Positions 46,867 through 56,733 of a DNA stretch of 64,000 bases are shown one piece after another. Where the stretch lies: assembly GCA_025354385.1 (NCBI GenBank), contig JANXMZ010000082.1, positions 1 through 64,000 on the forward strand, given 5' to 3'. Under the pieces are notes generated by a model. That model saw nothing but the letters and a program-made list of their open reading frames with translations, was not told the origin of the DNA and searched no databases. The stretch is from Bacteroidota bacterium (GTDB lineage Bacteria > Bacteroidota > Bacteroidia > NS11-12g > UBA955). How positions within the stretch are numbered: the first letter of the stretch is position 1; the number at the start of each line of letters is the position of its first letter. Position numbers and translations under genes: made by a program.

Positions 46867-48357
46867 TTATTCTAATTTTGTTAGGGCAATGGTAAAGGTT
46901 TTGAGTACCATTTTCACAATCAAAGGGTTGGTAGCATCGTTTAGGTACCAAATAGCCTCTTCACCATCCGTAATTTTTATGCAATCTATCAACTCAATTG
47001 TATTTTTGGTATTGATGATTTCGACCTGGTCATGTCCAGCAAAACTAAATTTACTATTGATAAAGCCATTAGTAGCAATATAAGTTGAAGAATCTTTGGT
47101 CATTTCTTTGAATTGTTTTTTGCTCAGCCATACCGTTACTCTTCCTTTCAAAGAATCGGTAATACCTGCATCAAAATAATTTTCTTGGGCAAAGGCCGAG
47201 TCAAGGGCCGACTTGTACATAATAACTTTACCAGTATCCCATTTGTTGGCGCTTACTCCACGGTACCAAGTAAAGCGAATTTCGTTGTTATAATCAAACA
47301 AAGTAGGTTCTATGATAAATGAATTGTCTTTGATGTCATATAATAATTTAGAGCCGGCCTTTATTTTCAATGTTTTCGTTAAATCGGTACAATATTCAGA
47401 AACATCGAAATTATTTTCTTCTGTATTCTCACGAATTTCTTTGGCAATCATGCAAAGAGAGTCTGTGCGACCGATGTTCTTTAAATATTTGATTTTTAAT
47501 TTTTTAATGCCAATATCATTAGGGTAAATATGGGTTAATGAATCAATATCATTTTGAATATCGTTTTGTCCCATTTCCATTTTATAGGTAGCGCGCATGT
47601 ACATGCATGTATAGCGATCGCTGCCTTGAATTTTGGTAAGCAAGGCGGTAATGGTATTCACAGCTTCTTGCTTTTCGCCCAACTCGTATAAGCAACGGGC
47701 ATACGGCAATTTTAAAATGGTTCGAGAGGCAGTATCCTTCCAAGTTTTTAAAAAGCCAATTTCAAAATAATTAATAGCTTCTTCGTAATTGCCTCCAACC
47801 GCTGCAACAAGTCCTAATGATGCATAGCCTTCGCCCCCTCTGCTATTCAGTAAAATGGTTTTACGACATAATACCCTTTTTAAGCTATCGCTAAAGAACA
47901 TATAGGTTAAATGATTGACGGCAAACTGAGAATAAATTTCAGGTTCTTTGGGATTGTATTTGTATATTAGATTTAGATTTTTCCAAATGCCATCTATGTT
48001 ATTGGCGAACATTGCAATATTAGCCCTCAACATAAAGGCATCTTTATTTTTGGGGTCTAGGGCCAATATTTGTTTGATGGTTGCCTCGCATTCTTTGTCT
48101 TTGTTGTTTTTATATTGGTCATAGGCTTTCTCTACCAATTTCATAACTGCAGGACTCGGTTTTTTAGGAACCACAGTACTTGGTTTAGGCTTGGTAACAG
48201 TGCCAGTTGGTTTTGGCTTAGCAACACCAGTAGTGGTAGTTTTAGGTTTTCCTGCAGGCTTTGGCTTAGCAGGTTGAGACAATAAAATAATTGGTGAAAG
48301 CAGCAGAAAGATAAAGAGTGTTTTAAGTCGGAAACAATTCGAAAGCGTTAGATTCAT
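46867..48357 (-). CDS. Secreted TPR-like protein with a Pro/Lys/Thr-rich linker
   Basis: 496 aa with an N-terminal signal (LKTLFIFLLLSPIILLSQ). A low-complexity linker (AKPKPAGKPKTTTTGVAKPK, TGTVTKPKPST) follows, then TPR-type helix pairs (YDQYKNNKDKECEATIKQIL, AINYFEIGFLKTWKD) and a beta-rich end. Export to the periplasm or envelope is likely. The linker resembles those that cross or bind the cell wall. No enzyme motif. Confidence 0.8.
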   Translation of the reverse strand: MNLTLSNCFRLKTLFIFLLLSPIILLSQPAKPKPAGKPKTTTTGVAKPKPTGTVTKPKPSTVVPKKPSPAVMKLVEKAYDQYKNNKDKECEATIKQILALDPKNKDAFMLRANIAMFANNIDGIWKNLNLIYKYNPKEPEIYSQFAVNHLTYMFFSDSLKRVLCRKTILLNSRGGEGYASLGLVAAVGGNYEEAINYFEIGFLKTWKDTASRTILKLPYARCLYELGEKQEAVNTITALLTKIQGSDRYTCMYMRATYKMEMGQNDIQNDIDSLTHIYPNDIGIKKLKIKYLKNIGRTDSLCMIAKEIRENTEENNFDVSEYCTDLTKTLKIKAGSKLLYDIKDNSFIIEPTLFDYNNEIRFTWYRGVSANKWDTGKVIMYKSALDSAFAQENYFDAGITDSLKGRVTVWLSKKQFKEMTKDSSTYIATNGFINSKFSFAGHDQVEIINTKNTIELIDCIKITDGEEAIWYLNDATNPLIVKMVLKTFTIALTKLE

Positions 48358-48519
48358 TTTAATGATAAAATTTTGTATACCTAGTGATGAGTAAAATAAT
48401 GGATTTATATAGATTCAAACCTACACATTTTTTTTGCCAAAAAATAGTTTCAACTTGATTTATTTTATGAATAATGGTTTTTTCTCGAGTAAAAAGAAAA
48501 GCATTTGGAAAGTATTCAC

Positions 48520-49788
48520 TTAGGAAATAATGGTTTGTTCCCTATCTGGTCCTACAGAAATAATGTTGATTGGCATGCCTAAAGCTGTTTCTATAAAATT
48601 GATGTAATTAAGGAAGGTGGTTGGCAATTGGCTTTTGCTGCGGCAAATGGTAAGGTCTTCTGTCCAACCCTTAAAAGTTTCGTACACAGGTTCAACAGTT
48701 TCATTACACAAATCAAAAGGCACTTGGTTAGTAAGCGCACCATTTACTTTGTAGCCTGTGCAAACTTTTACTTCATCAAAACCACTGAGTACATCGCTTT
48801 TCATCATGATTAAATAATTAACACCACTTAACATGATAGCATATTTAAGTGCTACTAAATCTATCCAGCCACATCTTCGTGGGCGACCAGTAGTAGCTCC
48901 AAATTCATTCCCTTTTTTGCGTAAATTTTCGCCTATTTCATCTTCCAATTCTGTTGGGAAAGGTCCACTGCCTACACGGGTACAGTAGGCTTTGAAAATA
49001 CCATACACTTGTCCTATTTTTTGAGGAGCAAAACCTAAGCCATTGCTAGCGCCACCGCTAATTGTATTGCTAGAAGTAACATATGGGTAGCTTCCAAAAT
49101 CGATATCTAACATGGAGCCTTGAGCTCCTTCTGCCAATATTTTTTTGGAGTTCACCCAGTCGTTAATTAAATATTCTGTATCGGCCATTTGAAAACCTTT
49201 GAGGTATTCGCAAGCTTCAAAAAACTCAGTTTCTAAAGTAGGTAAATCAAAATCGGTATAGCCTAAGAATCCAATAAGACTGAGGTGTTCGGTTTTTATT
49301 TTTTCGTATTTGGTTTTAAAATCTTTTACAAGGATATCGCCAATGCGCAAGCCATTTCTGCCAATTTTATCGCGGTAAGTAGGACCAATACCTCTAAGGG
49401 TTGAGCCAATTTTACTATCACCTTTTGAATGCTCGCTGGCAGCATCTAACAGACGATGGGTTGGTAAAATTAAATGGGCTTTTTTAGAGAAAATAAGATT
49501 GGTGTGCACGTTGGCTCCAGCTGCTTCTACTCTTTCTATTTCTGCTTTAATTCTTACCGGATCTACCACTACACCATTGCCTATAACATTGGTGCAATTG
49601 CTATGGAAAATGCCTGAAGGGATGGTGTTTAATACATGGGTTTGCCCATTGAACTTAAGCGAGTGCCCTGCATTTGGTCCGCCTTGAAACCTAGCTACGA
49701 TGTCGTATTTTGGTGTTAGGAAATCTGCAATTTTACCTTTGCCTTCGTCGCCCCACTGCAAGCCCAGTACTATATCTATTTTATTCAT
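48520..49788 (-). CDS. purA: Adenylosuccinate synthetase
   Basis: 422 aa. Makes adenylosuccinate from IMP, aspartate and GTP. N-terminal GLQWGDEGKGKIADFL (P-loop), FQGGPNAGHSL and the catalytic His region, GIGPTYRDKIGRNGLR and the GTP-binding end KSDVLSGFDEVKVC are intact. The start overlaps the fur-like gene end by 8 bases, so a regulator and this purine gene share a message. Confidence 0.96.
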   Translation of the reverse strand: MNKIDIVLGLQWGDEGKGKIADFLTPKYDIVARFQGGPNAGHSLKFNGQTHVLNTIPSGIFHSNCTNVIGNGVVVDPVRIKAEIERVEAAGANVHTNLIFSKKAHLILPTHRLLDAASEHSKGDSKIGSTLRGIGPTYRDKIGRNGLRIGDILVKDFKTKYEKIKTEHLSLIGFLGYTDFDLPTLETEFFEACEYLKGFQMADTEYLINDWVNSKKILAEGAQGSMLDIDFGSYPYVTSSNTISGGASNGLGFAPQKIGQVYGIFKAYCTRVGSGPFPTELEDEIGENLRKKGNEFGATTGRPRRCGWIDLVALKYAIMLSGVNYLIMMKSDVLSGFDEVKVCTGYKVNGALTNQVPFDLCNETVEPVYETFKGWTEDLTICRSKSQLPTTFLNYINFIETALGMPINIISVGPDREQTIIS

Positions 49789-50293
49789 CTTTATGGATAA
49801 CTTCTAAATTACAACTTTTACAAATATTATTTTCATCTATAATGGGGTTGCCATATAAATGGAGAGAGTGGTGCGAAACGCTAAAGCCCAACAAATCTCC
49901 CATAGTGGTATTAATTTGTTGAATTCGCGGATCACAAAATTCGAGCACCTTGTTACAACTTAGGCATATCAAATGGTCGTGTTGGCGGAAACCATAACTT
50001 TGCTCATACATGGCAATGTTTTGACCAAATTGATGGCGTTTTACAAGGTTGCAATCCAATAATAAATCGAGGGTATTGTATACCGTGGCTCGACTTACAT
50101 GGTATTTTCTGTTCTTCATTTGAATGAAAAGAGTGTCTACATCGAAATGTTTTTTATGACTATAAATTTCATCTAAAATAGCATAACGCTCAGGGGTTTT
50201 GCGCTGCTTTTTCTTTTCGAGATAAGCAGTGAAAATTTTCCTAACTTCATTTTTAGTTTCCGATAATTTATCCTCTTTCATTAATTGCCACAA
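49781..50293 (-). CDS. Fur family metal-dependent transcriptional regulator
   Basis: Up to 170 aa; Met5 (MKEDKLSETKNE) is an alternative start. Winged helix with VSRATVYNTLDLLLDCNLV, then HDH (105-107), CLSC (Cys110/113) and a C-terminal CKSC (158-161), the two CxxC pairs of the structural zinc site. His and Cys placement fits a Fur/PerR/Zur-type repressor; which metal or peroxide it senses cannot be told. It overlaps purA by 8 bases. Confidence 0.92.
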   Translation of the reverse strand: MWQLMKEDKLSETKNEVRKIFTAYLEKKKQRKTPERYAILDEIYSHKKHFDVDTLFIQMKNRKYHVSRATVYNTLDLLLDCNLVKRHQFGQNIAMYEQSYGFRQHDHLICLSCNKVLEFCDPRIQQINTTMGDLLGFSVSHHSLHLYGNPIIDENNICKSCNLEVIHKDE

Positions 50294-51131
50294 TAAATAA
50301 ACGGCAAATTTCGCTAAAAGAAAATGAATATACTAATGCGTTGGAAAGATTGTATTAACAAGTTAACAGAATAGAACGAGAAGTCTTCTTGCCACACATT
50401 CACAAGAGTTACGAATATGAGGTAGGGTAAGACTTAATGAACTAAAATGCGCTAAGTACAAAAATCTCACTGCGCATTGCCTACCACTGGGTCACTTTGA
50501 AAAAAAGCATCTATTATATTCACGAGGTTTTCAACCAAAATCAAATGGTTTTATTTATGCAATGCTCTACAGCGTGAACTATTCAAAGGCGAAAAGAAAT
50601 TAAAAAATGGAAATATTATTAGTTGGGTAAAGAAGATTCGAAAAGAAAATATAAAAGTCGTCATTTATTTGGTTCTGTCTTTTTTATTAATTGGCTTTGG
50701 TATTTTTACCATGATATTGAGAAACAAGGGTCTGCTTTAAATGTCAGCGAACGAATAATTTGTAAAGCAAAATGAAAAAAGAAACCACAATACTCCTTTT
50801 AATTGTAAATTTATAAAACTGAAATTAAAGGATTAGTTATTCAACTAACTAGGGATTCTAGTTGTTTTCTGAAACATGCCAAATAGTATGTTTTATTTTT
50901 GCCATGCTTTTTTACTTACTCAGATGTTGTTTGGTGTCGCACCTGCGGAGCTCGGATTCATATATCTTTTCACTTTGTTATTAAGATGTTGCTTGTCTGA
51001 AGATTAAATAGTTTTAAATTAATTAATGCTATTTCATAAATTGCCAAATACTCTAAACCTTTAGTATATTGTAAAATTAGCAACCATTGAGTAACCAGAA
51101 TCCCTATTGCTTCCTGCCAACAGCCTACTAC
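50294..51131. other. Long non-coding stretch with a decayed reading frame
   Basis: 838 bases between the regulator and the glycosyltransferase. It has a decayed frame with one membrane helix (50501-50740), a GC-rich patch at about 50935-50962 (GGTGTCGCACCTGCGGAGCT) that resembles REP-like sequences I have seen in Bacteroidota, and otherwise AT-rich sequence. Confidence 0.4.
50501..50740 (+). pseudogene. Possible remnant of a small membrane-protein gene
   Basis: One frame stays open from after a TGA at 50498-50500 to TAA at 50738-50740 with no ATG, GTG or TTG at a useful position. It would encode a basic stretch (FSTKIKWFYLCNALQREL) and one clean hydrophobic helix (VVIYLVLSFLLIGFGIF) ending in a positive tail (MILRNKGLL), the look of a membrane-anchored small protein. 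With no start it is probably a remnant. Confidence 0.3.
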
Positions 51132-52265
51132 CTATAGGTTTCTCAAACCGAGGCTAATCTTCTCCCAACTAAAATGTTTTTTAAACTCTGCAGCGTTTTT
51201 AGAAAACGTTGCTTCCTTTTGATTCGTGTAAAAATCTACTAACGCATTGGCTATCGCAGTTTCGTCTTTCTCTGTTACATATCCTACCTCTCCATCTGGA
51301 ACGGTTTCGGCTAAGCCACCAACATTGGTCACCAACATGGGTTTGTTAAAATGATAAGCGATTTGGGTGACGCCACTTTGGGTAGCACTGTGGTAGGTTT
51401 GCACTACCATATCGCTGGCCGAAAAATAGGCAGATACCATTTGGTTGGGAATAAAATCATTGTGTTCAACCACCCAATCTTCGAGTTTTAAATCTTTAAT
51501 AATTTGTTTGTAAGGGGCACTGTCTTCGTAGTATTCGCCTGCTATCAATAGTTTCACATTTAATTGGCGCAAGCGTGGATCGGCAAAAGCTTTTAGCAAT
51601 AAATCTAAACCTTTGTAATGCCTTATGAAACCAAAGAACAACAAATAATTGAAACTAGGATCTATTCCAATGGCTTTTTTAGCCGCTTGTTTTTCTATGC
51701 TCGCTCCGAAATTATCATACATTGGATGCGGAATATACTGTGATGGTTTTTGAGGTACGAGCTTTTTTAAATCGGCCAATACGGCCTGACTCATAGTAAT
51801 AAAACCATGCATGGCTTTCACAAAATAATTGGTGCAGATATTATCGTAAAAATGTTTTTCATGCGGATAAATATTATCGGCAATAGCCACCACTTTTGTT
51901 TTTTTATTGCTGCTTGCAATTCGCGCAATGGTGCCTAAACATGGTGCCATAAAAGGCATCCAATAACGGAACACCATGATGTCGGGCGCCATTTTTTTAT
52001 ACTTCAACCCCACGCGAATCCAATTGAATGGATTGATGGAATTCATAGCAGTGTCAATCACAATATTATCTGGTGCAGCATCAGAACTTAACTGTGTTTT
52101 ACCCGGAAATAATAGGGAAGGGTATTGTAATTTAAAACTTAGAATCGTTGCCTCGTAGCCTTCGTTTTGAAACTGTAAACACAAGCGCTCGTTATAGGTG
52201 CTCAGTCCACCGCGCAGGGGCCAAGCTGGACCAACAATAACGATTTTTAATGGAGCATTGGACAT
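51132..52265 (-). CDS. Glycosyltransferase family 4 protein
   Basis: 377 aa, GT-B fold. N-terminal IVIVGPAWPLRGGLSTYNER and the C-terminal nucleotide-sugar site region: GFIRHYKGLDLLLKAFAD, KLLIAGEYYEDSAPYKQI, VVQTYHSATQSGVTQIAYHF, VGGLAETVPDGEVGYV. The QSG in place of the more common EG(F)G motif is normal for part of the family. Cytoplasmic or membrane-peripheral sugar transfer to lipid or polysaccharide. Four bases after the GT2 gene. Confidence 0.9.
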   Translation of the reverse strand: MSNAPLKIVIVGPAWPLRGGLSTYNERLCLQFQNEGYEATILSFKLQYPSLLFPGKTQLSSDAAPDNIVIDTAMNSINPFNWIRVGLKYKKMAPDIMVFRYWMPFMAPCLGTIARIASSNKKTKVVAIADNIYPHEKHFYDNICTNYFVKAMHGFITMSQAVLADLKKLVPQKPSQYIPHPMYDNFGASIEKQAAKKAIGIDPSFNYLLFFGFIRHYKGLDLLLKAFADPRLRQLNVKLLIAGEYYEDSAPYKQIIKDLKLEDWVVEHNDFIPNQMVSAYFSASDMVVQTYHSATQSGVTQIAYHFNKPMLVTNVGGLAETVPDGEVGYVTEKDETAIANALVDFYTNQKEATFSKNAAEFKKHFSWEKISLGLRNL

Positions 52266-52269
52266 AGGT

Positions 52270-53229
52270 TTAATCCATGTTTACTTTTTTCGAAACTGCA
52301 TAATGGTTGCGCTCTCCACTATTGCGACTTACCAACTCGCCAATAAAGCCTGCCAAGAATAATTGTGTGCCAATAATCATGCAAACCAACCCAAGATAAA
52401 AGAATGGAGAATCTGCAACTAAAGGGGCTTTTTGATGGTGCATAATGTGCAACATTTTATCAACCAATAAATACAGTGCAATAAAAAATCCTAATAAGAA
52501 GCTAAGCAAGCCATAAACACCAAAAAAGTGCATGGGTTTTTTACCAAAGCGACCCATGAAAAAGATGGTCATTAAATCCAATAAACCATTAACAAAACGG
52601 TTCAAGCCAAATTTGGTAGTGCCATATTTTCGAGCACGATGTTCTACCACCTGTTCGCCAATTTTAGTGAAGCCTGCAGATTTTGCAATTACCGGTATAT
52701 AACGGTGCATTTCGCCATATACCTCAATGTTTTTTACCACTTCTTTGCTATACGCTTTTAATCCGCAATTAAAATCATGCAGATAAATACCACTCATTTT
52801 ACGTGTTGCCCAATTGAATAATTTGGTGGGAAGTGTTTTAGTAATCGGGTCATATCGCTTCTTTTTCCAACCAGAAATAATATCGTAATGGTCTTCGGTT
52901 ATGCGTTTGTATAATTCTGGAATTTCCTCAGGGCTGTCCTGCAGGTCCGCATCCATGGTGATTATAACATCGCCCTTGGATTCTGCAAATCCAATATTCA
53001 AAGCGGCAGATTTACCGTAATTTCTTCTGAATTTTATCCCCTTAACATTTGGGTTATTTTGAATCAATGATTCTATCACCGCCCAACTTTTGTCCGTGCT
53101 GCCATCATCTATGAACAATACCTCATAGCTGAAATTGTTGGTCTGCATTACTTTTGCAATCCATGATTCTAGTTCGGGCAGTGATTCGTCTTCGTTGAAA
53201 AGGGGTATTACCAGTGATAAGTTAAGCAT
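52270..53229 (-). CDS. Glycosyltransferase family 2 protein with two membrane helices
   Basis: 319 aa. GT2 domain: LVIPLFNEDESLPELESWI, VLFIDDGSTDKSW, the metal-binding DADLQDSPEEIP and RKYGTTKFGL. Two C-terminal helices (VYGLLSFLLGFFIALYLLV, FYLGLVCMIIGTQLFLAGFI) are typical of dolichol-phosphate mannose synthase-like or undecaprenyl-phosphate sugar (ArnC/GtrB) enzymes. Probably makes a lipid-linked sugar at the inner membrane. Adjacent GT4 gene may use it. Confidence 0.92.
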   Translation of the reverse strand: MLNLSLVIPLFNEDESLPELESWIAKVMQTNNFSYEVLFIDDGSTDKSWAVIESLIQNNPNVKGIKFRRNYGKSAALNIGFAESKGDVIITMDADLQDSPEEIPELYKRITEDHYDIISGWKKKRYDPITKTLPTKLFNWATRKMSGIYLHDFNCGLKAYSKEVVKNIEVYGEMHRYIPVIAKSAGFTKIGEQVVEHRARKYGTTKFGLNRFVNGLLDLMTIFFMGRFGKKPMHFFGVYGLLSFLLGFFIALYLLVDKMLHIMHHQKAPLVADSPFFYLGLVCMIIGTQLFLAGFIGELVSRNSGERNHYAVSKKVNMD

Positions 53230-53300
53230 GAATTCTTTTTCTTTTTTATTAATTTTTTTAAGCCGTTCAATTTAAAAATACTTTTATTTATTTTTGAATT

Positions 53301-54593
53301 TTAATGGTTGAAGTGCTGATAGGTTCCGTTGAAAGTAGCTTCTATAAAATAGGGAAGCGGCTTGTCTAAATAATAAGTATTGGCAGATAAGGAGCGGTTG
53401 TTATGTTTAGAAAGTATCGTTTGCTTATGAGGATTAACAATGGCAAAACTCGCTTTTTCTCCAACCATTATGGCATTTGTTTTTAGGTTTAAAATGGCGG
53501 CAGGATTCAAATTGAATTTTTCAAATAATTGCTCATCGCTCATGTTAGGATGGAATCTGTTGCGCCCTTCAATCGCTAAACTAAGTGCAATCTGAATGCT
53601 AATAGCACCATAACTGGCATAATCAAATTCAACCGCTTTGTTTTCTATCTCTTGCGGGTGATGGTCGCTGCAAATGGCATCAATGGTGCCATCTTCCAAA
53701 CCTTGCCACAATGCTTTTACATCATTGGCTTGGCGCAGTGGTGGCATAACTTTTAAATTGGTATCAAAGTCCATGAGCGTTTCGTCGGTTAACACCAAAT
53801 TCATCACCGCTACATCTGCTGTAATCGCAGTGCCTTGCAATTTAGCTTGTCGAATCAATTCTACCGACTTCTCTGTGCTAACTTTGCTAATATGAATTTT
53901 GGTTTGATGGTAATCGGCCAATTCAATTTCTCTTTGCACCATCAAATATTCTGCCATTGGGGGAATACCTTTCAATCCTAGGCTCACGGCTATCGGTCCT
54001 TCTGCCAATTGTCCTTTTCCTGATAAAGAATCATCATTGCAAAAACTGTAAATAAGACCATTGAAACTTTTGACATATTGCATGGCGCGACTTTGTGTGC
54101 CAGCATCCTGAATGGCATAATTGGCATTAGAATAGGCCACAGCACCACTCATTTTCATGTCGTACATTTCGGCCAAATCATTGTCTTTTAAGTTAAGGGT
54201 AATAGCACCTAAAGGAAGAAATTCAACAGAGTTTTCAGTATTCTGACGCATCACAAATTCAATATCAGATTTGGTTTGACGGATTGGGTTAGAATTAGGC
54301 AATAGAGCAATTCTCGTGTATCCACCGGACATGGCTGCATTAGACAAAGATTTAAATGTTTCTCGGTGCTCCAATCCAGGATCGCTGCTATTGCAACGGG
54401 TATCAATAAAACCAGGTGTTACTATGCATTCATTGTAATGCAAAGTTTTTCTATTCTCTATATCTTCTATAGATGGTTGAATGCTTGTTATGACACCATT
54501 TTCTATAGCAATATCAACGGTCTTTCCGTTGTGCTCAGAGTTGCGGTCGTTTACAATAACCTGTTTAATTAGATAGTTTTGCATGTTAGTCAA
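53301..54593 (-). CDS. Dihydroorotase-like protein lacking metal ligands
   Basis: 430 aa. Amidohydrolase fold of dihydroorotase length and order, but the metal-binding HxH after GFID is replaced by TRCNSS (Arg66, Asn68 in place of His). The region for another histidine reads HISKVSTEK and the next metal His motif reads AVMNLVL, so the other ligands are altered too. DHH in ICSDHHPQ is kept. An inactive paralogue that supports aspartate carbamoyltransferase (PyrC' type) or another role is likely. Sits directly after the BatA-domain gene by one base, as is common in Bacteroidota. Confidence 0.88.
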   Translation of the reverse strand: MTNMQNYLIKQVIVNDRNSEHNGKTVDIAIENGVITSIQPSIEDIENRKTLHYNECIVTPGFIDTRCNSSDPGLEHRETFKSLSNAAMSGGYTRIALLPNSNPIRQTKSDIEFVMRQNTENSVEFLPLGAITLNLKDNDLAEMYDMKMSGAVAYSNANYAIQDAGTQSRAMQYVKSFNGLIYSFCNDDSLSGKGQLAEGPIAVSLGLKGIPPMAEYLMVQREIELADYHQTKIHISKVSTEKSVELIRQAKLQGTAITADVAVMNLVLTDETLMDFDTNLKVMPPLRQANDVKALWQGLEDGTIDAICSDHHPQEIENKAVEFDYASYGAISIQIALSLAIEGRNRFHPNMSDEQLFEKFNLNPAAILNLKTNAIMVGEKASFAIVNPHKQTILSKHNNRSLSANTYYLDKPLPYFIEATFNGTYQHFNH

Positions 54594-54594
54594 T

Positions 54595-56652
54595 TCAATT
54601 TATGTTACCCTCATTTTTACTTAAATTCATGTTGTGGACTGGTAAAAATCGTATCAAAAGTATTTCAATCAGTAAAAAAAACAAAACAAAAATAATGCAC
54701 CATTTCCATAATGGGGTTCCTTTTACAGTGGCAGCATTTTCCGCAGATAGTTTTTCGGCACTGCCTGAAAATAATTTAGAACCACATTGGGTGGCTAAAT
54801 TTTCGAGTTCTCTTTCGTTGAAAGTGCGGGTATCACTCTCTCTGCGGTTCATGTTAAAAGATAAGCTGAACAGGGTTGAATCTTGTGTGCCAGTAATTGC
54901 ATCATAAGCGCCTGGTTGATTAATCTCTCCATTCGTGTTCAAAAATAACTCACCATTCATGTTTATAACTTCGGTCATGTAACTTATATTTGGTGTTTTA
55001 AGGTTGATGCCTTTTTCCGAAGTAAAGGGTAAGCCAGTAGCAATGCTTTCTGTCTGTCCGCATTGAAAGTACAAAGGCGATTGATATTGCAGCAACAGTG
55101 CTGATTTAATTAATATTGGTACAAAGAAGGCATGGTTTTGAAAATTGGTATACTCGGTATTCATCGGGCTACTGCATATAAATACTTGACCTTTGCCCAA
55201 TTTAATGCTGGAGAGAAAGGATGCGCCATTGTTTAGCTTCATCATTGTGATGGCATTGTTGGGCACAATATTGTAAAATTTATTGACCAAAGGTAAGTCG
55301 GGATTCTTTGGAATTTTTTCGAATAAATGTCGGAAGACAGGATGTTCTAAATCAAAGGAAGCCACTTTGCCATTCAATATAGTAGGCTGTTCTGCAATAC
55401 TAAAACCCAAAGGGCCCGCCAAGTTTTGCAAACCTCCGTAAGGCAAATCACTTTGAGGAAAAATAAATACATTGCCGCCATTCATGCAATATTTTTTGAG
55501 TTCGCCTGCCATACCATTGCTCAAGTTTGCGCTACCTTCCACACAAATAAGAGCGGCTTTATTAAAGCTGTTAAATTGCACATTGCCAGATGAAAAACCC
55601 GTATAACTAAAACCTTTGGTGTCGCTAAAAACAGAATTGATGTAATGTTCTTTTTTGTCAAAAATATTAATGACTTTGTAATCTGACTGAAGGTTCAGAG
55701 AGAAAAATAATTTATCGTCAAAGGCCATATTGTCGCCTGCATGTTGAAGCACACAGGAATGAACACCCCCTTGATCGAGCACAAAATTAAATGTTTGAAG
55801 AGCCTTTGCATAAGGTTTGATATTGAAGGTGGCAATGCCTTTTGGTTTGCCGTCTATCAATAAATCTACTGTTAAGCCTTGTACTTCTGCATCCGAATAA
55901 TTGCTTGCTTCTACTGCAAGACTGATGGTTTCGCCAACCTGCATAATGGGTGAATTGAGATAACAAGTATCTATGCTGATATTGGCAGCGTCGCCTCCCT
56001 CAATTCTAATCCATGTTTTTTGTATGGCAGAATCTTGTGAAACTGGTATTGCCGGCGAATTGTTTTTTTGAAAATCGGAAATAATAAAGGCGGATTTACC
56101 ATCATTAGATTTGTTGAGCAGCCTTTCCTGCAATTGTGTTAGTTCTTGCAAGGGTCTGCTACCAGCACTTATTTTAATTTGATCAATATTTTCTAAAGCT
56201 GTTTGCTTATTGCATGTATGCAGCATGGCCGCATTTATATCTGAGGTGATGATTTGAAACTCATCGCTGTTTTTTGAACTGTTAACAATAGCACGCGCCA
56301 TGTTCTTTGCGGCTTCTAGTAATAATCCTTCTGGACCATTATTGTTCATACTATAGCTATTATCGACAATAATGTTGACTAATTGCTTAGACCGATTTAA
56401 GGTTTGGTTATTCTGTAATTTGATGGGTTGGGCAAAAGCAAATATCAAGAAAGTTAATGCCAATAAACGACTCGCCAAAATCAATAGTTTTTTTAATTGA
56501 TTGCCACTTTTAGTTTGCTGATTAATTTGCTTTAAAAAACGGAGATTGGTGAAGGCGATTCTTTTATACCTCCTAAAATTAAAAAGGTGAATGATGATGG
56601 GAATCAAGAGAGCCAATAAAGCCCAAAGAAATAATGGATAAAGCCATGTCAT
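54595..56652 (-). CDS. BatA-domain protein with a VWA-like region
   Basis: 685 aa. The N-terminus (MTWLYPLFLWALLALLIPII, HLFNFRRYKRIAFTNLRFL, SRLLALTFLIFAFAQP) is the BatA/aerotolerance-regulator N-terminal membrane domain with two helices. Then a von Willebrand A-like stretch (VNIIVDNSYSMNNNGPEG, FIISDFQKNNS) with a MIDAS-like DNSYS. Strand-rich middle and a C-terminal helix (WCIIFVLFFLLIEILLI) follow. Role unknown. First gene of the run BatA, dihydroorotase-like, GT2, GT4. Confidence 0.88.
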   Translation of the reverse strand: MTWLYPLFLWALLALLIPIIIHLFNFRRYKRIAFTNLRFLKQINQQTKSGNQLKKLLILASRLLALTFLIFAFAQPIKLQNNQTLNRSKQLVNIIVDNSYSMNNNGPEGLLLEAAKNMARAIVNSSKNSDEFQIITSDINAAMLHTCNKQTALENIDQIKISAGSRPLQELTQLQERLLNKSNDGKSAFIISDFQKNNSPAIPVSQDSAIQKTWIRIEGGDAANISIDTCYLNSPIMQVGETISLAVEASNYSDAEVQGLTVDLLIDGKPKGIATFNIKPYAKALQTFNFVLDQGGVHSCVLQHAGDNMAFDDKLFFSLNLQSDYKVINIFDKKEHYINSVFSDTKGFSYTGFSSGNVQFNSFNKAALICVEGSANLSNGMAGELKKYCMNGGNVFIFPQSDLPYGGLQNLAGPLGFSIAEQPTILNGKVASFDLEHPVFRHLFEKIPKNPDLPLVNKFYNIVPNNAITMMKLNNGASFLSSIKLGKGQVFICSSPMNTEYTNFQNHAFFVPILIKSALLLQYQSPLYFQCGQTESIATGLPFTSEKGINLKTPNISYMTEVINMNGELFLNTNGEINQPGAYDAITGTQDSTLFSLSFNMNRRESDTRTFNERELENLATQCGSKLFSGSAEKLSAENAATVKGTPLWKWCIIFVLFFLLIEILLIRFLPVHNMNLSKNEGNIN

Positions 56653-56733
56653 ATACCTTTATGGCAAATTTACTGAATTATTCGGGTTTAAAAAAATGGA
56701 AATAAAACGACGCTGAAAAGCAATAGGAGTAAA

